In this document: positions 8,674-15,087 of the stretch, one piece after another
Layout: each line of letters opens with the position of its first letter
Numbering within the stretch: position 1 is the first letter of the stretch
Source of the DNA: DATJGS01 sp035494735
GTDB lineage: Bacteria > Eisenbacteria > RBG-16-71-46
Assembly: GCA_035494735.1 (NCBI GenBank)
Contig: DATJGS010000033.1
Location: 16,891-80,890 of the forward strand
Direction of reading: 5' to 3'
DNA length: 64,000 nt
The notes under the pieces: generated by a model
The model's input: the letters and a program-made list of their open reading frames with translations, nothing else
What the model was told of the DNA's origin: nothing
The model's database searches: none
Translations under genes and position numbers: made by a program

Positions 8674-8838
8674 ATGGGAAGAGCGCCTAAGCCGACGCTT
8701 GCGACCATCCTCGCAATCGTCGCGGACCCGCGCGATTCAACCCCTTGGAGTGACCTCGACGAAGTGCGTGACGACTGTTGGCGCGGGACGCTCGGCAGGT
8801 TCCGGCACAAACCTGGCACATTTCGAACGGCGCCGTGA
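8674..8838 (+). CDS. Possible small protein, 54 residues
   Basis: A short ORF from the ATG at 8674, downstream of the P-loop gene. It begins MGRAPKPTLATILAIVAD and continues with acidic and aromatic residues (PWSDLDEVRDDCW). No family is recognised and no ribosome binding site is obvious. Its last third overlaps the TGGCACA-type pair at 8803-8820, so this may be non-coding. Confidence 0.2.
   Translation: MGRAPKPTLATILAIVADPRDSTPWSDLDEVRDDCWRGTLGRFRHKPGTFRTAP
8803..8820 (+). promoter_or_regulatory. Arm-type direct repeat pair (CGGCACA, N4, TGGCACA)
   Basis: Units start at 8803 and 8814, again 11 bases apart. Unlike the other pairs, this one is in the interior of element B, between the plus-strand and minus-strand cargo blocks. 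It may mark an older junction. Confidence 0.35.
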
Positions 8839-8879
8839 CCAGGCGGTGTCGCTTCCCTCGCTTGCGGTGCAGCCGCCGG

Positions 8880-9068
8880 CTATTCCCTCGTCGGCGCGCT
8901 CGGCGGCGGTGGTGTGCTTGGTGGTGGGGGGGCCGATCCGCTGGGCGGTCCTGACGGAGGGGCTGGCGTCACACCCTTTCGAATCTCAATCTTCTGGCCA
9001 GGAACCTGCACTCCGGTCCGGACCGCAGGATCAGGGTTCTTCCTCGTCACTTTTTCCCTCCTTGCCAA
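8880..9068 (-). CDS. Small proline-rich protein, overlapping the DUF6338-like gene
   Basis: 62 residues from a TTG start at 9068, overlapping the end of the upstream membrane-protein gene by 22 bases in another frame. The N-terminal half is basic (MARREKVTRKNPD). The C-terminal half is a low-complexity run of Pro, Ser and Gly with several PPP or PPPP stretches. The overlap and shared strand suggest co-expression. Proline-rich tails often act as flexible ligands for partner domains. No family can be named. Confidence 0.4.
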   Translation of the reverse strand: MARREKVTRKNPDPAVRTGVQVPGQKIEIRKGVTPAPPSGPPSGSAPPPPSTPPPPSAPTRE

Positions 9069-9718
9069 AGCGATTCGCCAGGCATCGGACCTTTACGCAC
9101 GTCCCTCTCGCTCGACACTGTCGCGAGGTTCTGGACAAGAGCCGCGGGAAGATACATTTCCCAATATGTCGTGGCCACGTACTCGTCTCTTTCCTTGTCG
9201 AGTCTCGCAGGTTCTCGCAGGACCAAGTCGCGATCATTGGACGCGACTCCCGTGTCCGCAACCGCCAAGTACCCTGCGAAGACGTCGCCGGACTTGAGGG
9301 TGACGACGACCCATCTGCCTGCAGCAGAAACTCTAGCAAAGGCATCCCACGACCCAGGATGATAGGTTCCTCTCGTGTAGCGCGCTAGGGTGCGGACTCC
9401 GAGAGCCGCAGCCAGCCCGGCGAAGCCACTTCCAATCAGATGGCCAAGGAACGGGATCGCAAGCTTGGACGCAACTCCGGCTGGTAAGCCACCCGCGAGG
9501 TAGGTCGCCGGCAAGACGTGGATCGCTGGTGGCCACTGAAGCGGGGCAGCGAAGAGGATGTAGATGATCAAGCCAAGCGCGCTGAAGGCAACGTACCGAA
9601 TCGCTGCCCCCCAGTCCTTCTCCCGCCAATCGAGCCCGTTAAGTGCCTCATATAGATAACTTCCGAAGGCACCCGGGACAATGGCGATCGCAAGCACAAG
9701 GGCGGTCGCGGCAGTCAT
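9047..9718 (-). CDS. DUF6338-like small membrane protein
   Basis: 223 residues. The ATG at 9718 has a strong GGGAGGAGGGAG upstream. The first ~110 residues contain three or four hydrophobic segments (near 3-20, 40-60, 65-80 and 88-112). The soluble C-terminal half has the strand pattern WVVVTLKSGDVFAGYL, then ASNDRDLVLRE, which resembles my recollection of the DUF6338 family. That family is uncharacterised and often sits in accessory regions. Here it heads a two-gene unit with the proline-rich ORF. The family assignment is from pattern memory only. Confidence 0.6.
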   Translation of the reverse strand: MTAATALVLAIAIVPGAFGSYLYEALNGLDWREKDWGAAIRYVAFSALGLIIYILFAAPLQWPPAIHVLPATYLAGGLPAGVASKLAIPFLGHLIGSGFAGLAAALGVRTLARYTRGTYHPGSWDAFARVSAAGRWVVVTLKSGDVFAGYLAVADTGVASNDRDLVLREPARLDKERDEYVATTYWEMYLPAALVQNLATVSSERDVRKGPMPGESLWQGGKK

Positions 9719-9886
9719 GAGCGTTCTCCCTCCTCCCTGTCGTCAGTTGCCAGGCCATTACATCACCACAGAAACCCAGGCGCTAGAGTGTCCAATGGCG
9801 TAGGCGTCGCTAGTCCGAAAGGCGTCACCGTTCCCGGCGGCCCGCAAGCGGGGGCAGGAATCATCAGAACCACCAAGTACGATTCG

Positions 9887-10549
9887 TCACAGCGCGCGGA
9901 TCTCTTGAACCAAGCGACTCCCGCCCAGAATGTTCTGTGCCACGTACGCTTGGCATTGCTCGAGAGTCGTCTGGAGTCGGTCTTCCGCGTCTCCCACCGT
10001 CTTCACTCGTTCGTAGGTCTTCGCGAGCGATCGGATTTGTTCGACCATTGACCTCGTGTCGCGGTAGTACGCGATCACGTTCTTGCCCATCTCAGCACTG
10101 CTCATGTCCTGTACGTCGTCGTGGCTAAAGCTTGTGGCGAGGGCGTCAATGTCGCGAAGCCGAGGCTCGAGCGTGTTGACGACTCGGAGCCACTGAAGGT
10201 GGTGAGCGAGGGGCTCTAGCTCTCCAACAATCAACTCGATCCTGGCAGCGACGCGATGACGAGCCCGGCTGATCTCGGCCGAGATCGGTGGGACCGAGCT
10301 CGCCAGGTTCCGGACCTGCGCCTCAAGCGCCTCGCCCCGCGCCAGGAGATCCCTGTATTCGCCGACGCGCTTCCGCCCCGGCGAGACATTGAAGCCTTCA
10401 GGCCAGGGCTGGCCCGTGGTCGTGTAGCGAGTCCACGCGTCTTCATCACCGAGAATGCTGTCTTGGGTGCGCTGAATGTCACCTTCCCAGTGCTCAACAT
10501 CGCCGAGGACGGTGCCGGGCAGCGAGATGAAGCGAGCGCGATCTCGCAA
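9887..10549 (-). CDS. Hypothetical helical protein of element B
   Basis: 220 residues from a TTG at 10549; an in-frame stop lies about 30 bases further upstream, so the start is confined to this neighbourhood. The sequence is rich in charged and Leu residues with heptad-like stretches (RDLLARGEALEAQVRNL; RSLAKTYERVKTVGDAEDRLQ). No signal peptide or membrane segment is seen and no family is recognised. Composition is intermediate between island and host. It is the last gene before the tRNA-Leu junction, the position where an integrase would usually lie, but it has none of the tyrosine-recombinase motifs. Confidence 0.55.
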   Translation of the reverse strand: MRDRARFISLPGTVLGDVEHWEGDIQRTQDSILGDEDAWTRYTTTGQPWPEGFNVSPGRKRVGEYRDLLARGEALEAQVRNLASSVPPISAEISRARHRVAARIELIVGELEPLAHHLQWLRVVNTLEPRLRDIDALATSFSHDDVQDMSSAEMGKNVIAYYRDTRSMVEQIRSLAKTYERVKTVGDAEDRLQTTLEQCQAYVAQNILGGSRLVQEIRAL

Positions 10550-10656
10550 GAACTCGTCGCGTGCGTCAGAAGTTCAGCGCGAGCCCGCGCAACTCGCAGC
10601 AGATGGTCGTCGGGGGCCAGGGTCGTCTCTCTGCTCGCGACTGACTCGCACCCAAC

Positions 10657-10674
10657 TAGCACAGTTGTGGCACA
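10657..10674 (+). promoter_or_regulatory. Arm-type direct repeat pair (TAGCACA, N4, TGGCACA)
   Basis: Units start at 10657 and 10668, 11 bases apart. The pair lies about 60 bases outside the tRNA 3' end, in the same position relative to the core as the pair at 2520-2537. Confidence 0.4.
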
Positions 10675-10792
10675 AATTCGGGAGTTGTCGACTTTCACTG
10701 GAGACACTGAAAGCGCACAACCCGCTGAGATCGTTGGTGCCGGAGGCGGGGGTCGAACCCGCACTCGGTTTGAGCCGAACCGGATTTTGAGT
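10657..10792. repeat. att copy 3: proximal junction at the intact tRNA-Leu
   Basis: 10657-10734 is the element arm, similar to 2520-2598. 10735-10792 is the tRNA-Leu 3' half from CCA back to the anticodon loop, identical to 2599-2656. Beyond 10792 the sequence is genuine tRNA 5' half, which differs from the arms at copies 1 and 2. This places the crossover region at or just before the anticodon loop. Confidence 0.85.
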
Positions 10793-10823
10793 CCGGCGCG
10801 TCTGCCAGTTCCGCCACTCCGGC
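10735..10823 (-). tRNA. tRNA-Leu (anticodon CAA)
   Basis: The minus-strand acceptor stem GCCGGAG pairs with CTCCGGC, followed by A and an encoded CCA (10735-10737). The anticodon stem-loop is CCGGA, CTCAAAA, TCCGG, giving anticodon CAA. A class II variable arm (TCGG/CCGA) and a T arm (GCGGG TTCGACC CCCGC) are present. The gene is intact although its 3' half is the insertion target, because the incoming element restores that half. The promoter is at 10840-10868. Confidence 0.95.
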
Positions 10824-10839
10824 ATTCGATGGGGCGACC

Positions 10840-10868
10840 AAGCTAGCAACCGAGCGTGGGACGGTCAA
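10840..10868 (-). promoter_or_regulatory. Promoter of tRNA-Leu
   Basis: On the minus strand TTGACC, 17 bases, TAGCTT ends 17 bases before the tRNA 5' end. It has the form TTGACN-N17/18-TAGNNT also seen before several protein genes here. Confidence 0.75.
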
Positions 10869-10995
10869 CGTTCGCCGGCCCCTTCGGCCGAGCCCATTTC
10901 GCGTGCGCATCGGGCTCGCGCGGCATTGTCTCCTTTGCGCGGGTGGTCCGATCGATGGCCGCCCCCGGATCAACCCCCTCAAGGAGACTTTCGCC

Positions 10996-11487
10996 ATGCG
11001 TTGTGGCTGGATCGCCCTGGCAGCGCTCGCGCTTGCCTCGTCTGCCGCCGTGGCCGACGAAGCGCGCACCAAGCCGCCCGAGACCGTCACGCGACTCGCC
11101 GGTCCGGGGCCCTCGCCCGAAGCGCTTCGGCAGAAACGGTTGCAGTGGGAGCGTGCGCAGCAGGCGACGGCCGCCGCGCATGGCGCGACGGCATCGCGCG
11201 TCGGCGTTGCGGCGCCCAAGTTCCCGGGGCTGGTCACGATGAAGCCGCTCACGGGGGCGGCTCTCGCCGAGGCCCAGGCGTGGCAACAGCAGAAGATGGC
11301 CGCACCGGCGAGCGCACCCGCGCCTCGACTCGCCGGCGCCCCCCGGCCGTGGAGCCCGCACGTCGACAAGCCGAGCGAGGCGTGGACGAGCACGCCACGC
11401 TCGATCGATCAGCTGACCCCGGAGCAGCGCGCCAAGCGGGCCGCCGCGCCGGCCGCCGCGAGCCCGGCGCGTCGAGGTGAGCCATGA
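10996..11487 (+). CDS. Small secreted Ala/Pro-rich protein of unknown function
   Basis: 163 residues. The ATG at 10996 has AAGGAG nine bases upstream, so longer starts are rejected. Residues 1-20 (MRCGWIALAALALASSAAVA) are a clear signal peptide. The mature protein is rich in Ala, Pro, Gln and Lys, with little predicted fold beyond a possible helix (EALRQKRLQWERAQQATAAA). Its stop overlaps the start of the next secreted protein (ATGA), so the two are co-translated and probably act together at the cell surface. No known family. Confidence 0.8.
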   Translation: MRCGWIALAALALASSAAVADEARTKPPETVTRLAGPGPSPEALRQKRLQWERAQQATAAAHGATASRVGVAAPKFPGLVTMKPLTGAALAEAQAWQQQKMAAPASAPAPRLAGAPRPWSPHVDKPSEAWTSTPRSIDQLTPEQRAKRAAAPAAASPARRGEP

Positions 11488-13802
11488 GCCGCCGCCTCGC
11501 CGCCTCGCTCGCGCTGCTCGCCGCGCTCGCGCTGTCGTCGGGCGCGGCGCACGCCGTGTGCACGTACTCGCCGCTCAGCCAGAATTCGCCGGTCAACATC
11601 GTCGGCTCGCCGTCGCTGTTCAGCGTGTCCCAGACGTACAACTACTGGTCGGCGGTCGCCGTTCGGCCGCAGGGCGGCGACGACTGGGACATCCAGATCT
11701 ATTCGGCGCAGGCCGCGGATCCGGTGTGCGTGACCGGCCAGTTGGCGGGGTCGTCGCGCACGAGCGGCGTGGACTTCGTGATCGGCGACTTCAACGTGAA
11801 CCCGCTCGCCGTGTACTGGCCGCGCGTCACGAAGTTCTCCGGCAGTAACAGCGCGCAGGTCGAGTGGGATTCGGGTCCGGACCTGATCGAGACGAACAAC
11901 GCCGTCAAGCACGGCTCGATGGCGGCCACGGACGTGATCGACTGTTACGACGTATACCTGACCGCCGGCACGACGTACACGGTGACGTTCCAGCATGCGG
12001 GCGCCGCGAACCTGCGCGTGCTCCTCTTCCGCAACGCGCTCGGCGGCACGTTCTGGTCGAATCGCAACGGCGCCGAGTTCGAGGCGACGACGTCGACGAA
12101 CTACACGGCGCCGAGCAGCGGCTACTACGGCGTCGTCGTCATCAACGACGACGGCGGCGCCGGCTCGTACGACGTCGGGGTCGGCGCGTGCTCGACGCCG
12201 GAGATGCTCAGCGACAAGTCGTCGACCCCGACGTTGAGCGGCGAGACGTACTACGCGTGCCCGCAGGCCCAGAACTTCTGGACGGCGGTGGCGGTGCTCG
12301 GCACGTCGTCGGATTACGACCTCGAGGTCTCCGGCGTGGGCTCGGGCGCCGACTATCCGTCGTGCTTCACGGGCCCGCTGGCCGGTTCGGCGTATTCCAC
12401 GGGCTTTGTGGACTTCGTGGTCGGCGACTTCAACTTCGTGACGGTGCCCGACACGTTCTACGCTCGGCCGCACCTGTTCCTCGATCAGGGCACGCCGGGA
12501 GCGGTCGTCGAATGGGATCAGACGTCGCTGCAGATCCAGGCGAACGGACCCGTCGTGTCGGGCACGATGGGTGCCGGTCAGATCGTGAAAGTGTGGGACG
12601 TGAAGCTGGTCGCCGGGCGGTCGTATCTGTTCTCGCTGGCCCATTCCGGCTCGGGCTCCCTCAGCATGATGCTGTTCCGCAATCCCGCCCCCGGCGCGTT
12701 CTGGGCCGGACGCGCATCCACCGAATTCGCGACCAGCGCCACGGCCAGCTACACCGCACCGTCTTCCGGCTTCTATGGCGTCGTGTTGGTCGACGACAAC
12801 AATCAGGCCGCGAACTTCACGATCAGCGTCGGGAGTTGCACCGCACCGTTTGCCTTGACCTCCGGCTCGGAGACGTTCGCGGTCGACGCCGAGCAGTACG
12901 TGTCGTTCAACCAGACGGTGCCGTTCTGGACGGCGATCGGCGTTCGCGGAGTCTCGCTCGGCAGCGACTGGGACATCGAGACGTACTCGACCCCGGGCGG
13001 CGGGACGTATCCAACGTGCCTCAGCGGAATGCTCGCCCAATCCACCGCCGGACTCGGCGCCGTGGACTTCGTCGTCGGGGACTTCAACTGGAACGCGCCG
13101 GGCACGTACTACGCGAGATCTCATCTGTACCAGGATCAGGGCTTCCCACACTCCGAGACCGAGTGGGACTCGGGCTCGGACCAGCTCTTTGTCGGCGGCT
13201 CGACCGTGCATCGTTCGACCGACCCCAGCGACATCCTCGAGGTATGGGACGTCTTCCTCCAGTCGGGGCACACCTACACGTTCCGCCTGAGTACCGGAGG
13301 CCCGGCGAACACCCAAGCCCTGCTGTTCCGCAATCCTGGCGGCACGTACTGGGCCGGACGCAGCGCACGCGAGTGGGAGATCACGGGAGGTCAGCAGTCG
13401 TACACCGCGCCGTCCAACGGCTATTACGGTCTCGTCGTGGTCAACAACGACGGTGGCAACGGCTGGTACGACATCCGCGTCGACGAAGGCACCGTGAGCG
13501 TCGACAACGTCGCGCCGCCGAGCGCGACGGCGCTGCGCATGCTGAGTCCGAATCCCGCCGCGGGAGGGACGCGCATCGCGTTCGCGCTGCATGCCGCGGG
13601 GCGCGTCGCGTTCGACGTGCTGGACATGAGCGGGCGCCGCGTGTCGTCGATCGCCGAGCAGTCGCGTGACGCGGGAGAGTTCAGCGTCGCGTGGAGCGGG
13701 CGCTCGGATTCGGGGGCCGCGCTGCCCGCGGGGCTGTACTTCGTGCGCATGCGTGTCGACGGCCGGCCGGTCGGCGTGCAGAAGCTCGTGCTCCGCGACT
13801 GA
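11484..13802 (+). CDS. Secreted protein with three ~210-residue repeats and a C-terminal sorting domain
   Basis: 772 residues with a signal peptide at 1-23. The body consists of three tandem copies, about residues 25-235, 236-450 and 451-670. Each has a SYNYW/NFW/PFW strand, D-[WY]-D-[IL]-[EQ], D-F-V-[VI]-G-D-F-N, a LLFRN or MLFRN strand, and a YTAPS-[SN]-G-[YF]-YG turn. The last ~80 residues (LSPNPAAGGTRI, FDVLDMSGRRV, GLYFVRMRV) are a FlgD-like/T9SS sorting domain. Each repeat looks like two beta domains; the second resembles bacterial pre-peptidase C-type jelly rolls. Probably a surface or secreted adhesin-like or substrate-binding protein. Followed by a terminator. Confidence 0.85.
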   Translation: MSRRLAASLALLAALALSSGAAHAVCTYSPLSQNSPVNIVGSPSLFSVSQTYNYWSAVAVRPQGGDDWDIQIYSAQAADPVCVTGQLAGSSRTSGVDFVIGDFNVNPLAVYWPRVTKFSGSNSAQVEWDSGPDLIETNNAVKHGSMAATDVIDCYDVYLTAGTTYTVTFQHAGAANLRVLLFRNALGGTFWSNRNGAEFEATTSTNYTAPSSGYYGVVVINDDGGAGSYDVGVGACSTPEMLSDKSSTPTLSGETYYACPQAQNFWTAVAVLGTSSDYDLEVSGVGSGADYPSCFTGPLAGSAYSTGFVDFVVGDFNFVTVPDTFYARPHLFLDQGTPGAVVEWDQTSLQIQANGPVVSGTMGAGQIVKVWDVKLVAGRSYLFSLAHSGSGSLSMMLFRNPAPGAFWAGRASTEFATSATASYTAPSSGFYGVVLVDDNNQAANFTISVGSCTAPFALTSGSETFAVDAEQYVSFNQTVPFWTAIGVRGVSLGSDWDIETYSTPGGGTYPTCLSGMLAQSTAGLGAVDFVVGDFNWNAPGTYYARSHLYQDQGFPHSETEWDSGSDQLFVGGSTVHRSTDPSDILEVWDVFLQSGHTYTFRLSTGGPANTQALLFRNPGGTYWAGRSAREWEITGGQQSYTAPSNGYYGLVVVNNDGGNGWYDIRVDEGTVSVDNVAPPSATALRMLSPNPAAGGTRIAFALHAAGRVAFDVLDMSGRRVSSIAEQSRDAGEFSVAWSGRSDSGAALPAGLYFVRMRVDGRPVGVQKLVLRD

Positions 13803-13847
13803 CGCGTCCAAAGGCCCCGAACCTTCGGGATTGTGGCCACGCAAGTG

Positions 13848-13889
13848 GGCCCGCCCGCCGCGTCATTCGCGGACCGGCGGGCCTTTCTT
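13848..13889 (+). terminator. Rho-independent terminator
   Basis: An imperfect GC-rich stem (GGGCCCGCC pairing with GGCGGGCC, with inner CGCG pairs) around a TCATT loop, followed by TTTCTT. It lies 45 bases after the repeat-protein gene. Confidence 0.65.
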
Positions 13890-14010
13890 GCCTCCGGCCT
13901 GGTTGCCTGCCGTTCGACATTCGAGCGAGGCGGCACCCGGGGGGTCTGCTAGACTTTTGGGCGGCGAAACTCCCCCAGGCGTCGGCCGGCACTTAAACGG
14001 AGGTGGCCCC

Positions 14011-14991
14011 ATGCGCCGATCGTGGCTGCAGATCCTCACTCTCGTCCTCGTGCTGCATGCGTCGTCGGCCCTCGCCCAGACATCCCTCGTGTTCAATGGG
14101 GCGTGGGGCTCGACCGGAACCGGGCCCGGCCAGTTTCAGTATCCGTTTGCCATCGGCGTCGACGCGACGGGCCATGTGTACGTGGCGGACGGGAGCCGCA
14201 TCCAAGTCTTCACGTCGGATGGCACGTTCCTCTCGCAGTTTCAGGTCGACGTGTCGCCCAGCGCACTTGGGGTCGACGCGGGCGGTCTCGTTCACATCTT
14301 CGGGCTCACGGGCGGCGGCAACGGTCAGGGTGAGTTTGCGACCTACACGACGGGAGGGGCGCAACTCCAGACGGGCTACTACGCGGGCTTGGGCTGCGAG
14401 TGCACGCTCCACTTCGGCGGGCTCGCGATGGCTCCCAACGGAGACGAGTTCTATGCCGACTGGGGCACTTACCATCCCTCCACGTGCAACCCGCCATGCC
14501 CGACCACGGTCGCGCGCGTCAACACCGGCTCCGGCTCGTGGGGGACGGCGGGGACGGGCCCCGGCCAGCTCACGAATCCAAACGGCGTGGCGATCGACGC
14601 CGGAAACGTGTACGTGTCGGATGCCGCCACCTATCGAGTCCAGAAATACATGACCGACGGGACGTTCCTCGGGCAGTGGGGATCGCAGGGATCGGGCAAC
14701 GGCCAGTTCCTCAATCTGGCCGCGATCGCGGCGAGCGCGAGTGGCCATGTGTACGCGCTCGACCAGGGTTCGCGGATCCAGGACTTCACGAGCGACGGGG
14801 TGTACCTCGGTCGCTCCGGGACCATCGGCAGCGGGCCGGCACAACTGAGTATCCCGCTGTCGATCGCCGCCGATGCCGAAGGCAACGTCTACGTCGCGGA
14901 CACCGGCAACGACCGCGTCGTGAAGTTCAGTCCGCCGTCCACACCCACACGGCACTCGAGCTGGGGCCAGCTGAAGACGCACTACCACTGA
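14011..14991 (+). CDS. Secreted NHL-repeat beta-propeller protein
   Basis: 326 residues. The ATG at 14011 is preceded by GGAGGT; the frame is open further upstream but without a signal peptide. Residues 1-23 are a signal peptide. At least four NHL-type blades are visible, with G-P-G-Q-F/L, P-x-G-[IV]-A-[IV]-D, G-x-[VY]-YV-[AS]-D and [RQ]-[VI]-Q-x-[FY]: near residues 33-70, 175-215, 225-262 and 275-310. NHL propellers bind proteins, RNA or peptidoglycan-linked ligands; the partner here is unknown. No C-terminal sorting domain. Confidence 0.85.
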   Translation: MRRSWLQILTLVLVLHASSALAQTSLVFNGAWGSTGTGPGQFQYPFAIGVDATGHVYVADGSRIQVFTSDGTFLSQFQVDVSPSALGVDAGGLVHIFGLTGGGNGQGEFATYTTGGAQLQTGYYAGLGCECTLHFGGLAMAPNGDEFYADWGTYHPSTCNPPCPTTVARVNTGSGSWGTAGTGPGQLTNPNGVAIDAGNVYVSDAATYRVQKYMTDGTFLGQWGSQGSGNGQFLNLAAIAASASGHVYALDQGSRIQDFTSDGVYLGRSGTIGSGPAQLSIPLSIAADAEGNVYVADTGNDRVVKFSPPSTPTRHSSWGQLKTHYH

Positions 14992-15087
14992 GCCGCTGAC
15001 ACCGGGGGCGGCGCGTTGGCCTCGCGCTGGCTTTGCCAGGCCCGGCTCCGCTAGCATGCGCGGTCCCATGAACGGAGACCGCCCGGC

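Larger units (their letters stand above)
2657..10792. mobile_element. Integrated element B (about 8.1 kb), bounded by att copy 2 and the intact tRNA-Leu
   Basis: The element runs from the right arm of att copy 2 to the anticodon-loop position of the intact tRNA-Leu. Its coding sequence is clearly richer in A/T and in codons such as TAT, AGT and ATT than the flanking core genes. Cargo on the plus strand: a 289-residue secreted protein, a 1397-residue metzincin-like protein and a P-loop protein. Cargo on the minus strand: a DUF6338-like membrane protein with a proline-rich ORF, and a helical protein. No integrase, relaxase, replication or phage structural gene is visible, so mobility would need a recombinase supplied in trans or one since lost. 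Confidence 0.75.

Noticed and set aside
1477..10792. Prophage or conjugative element interpretation of the accessory region
   Set aside because: No capsid, tail, lysis, replication, relaxase or secretion genes are visible in either element.
11409..13844. 811-residue minus-strand open frame opposite the triple-repeat secreted protein
   Set aside because: Arg/His/Val-rich shadow translation without domains. The plus frame has a signal peptide, repeats and a sorting domain.
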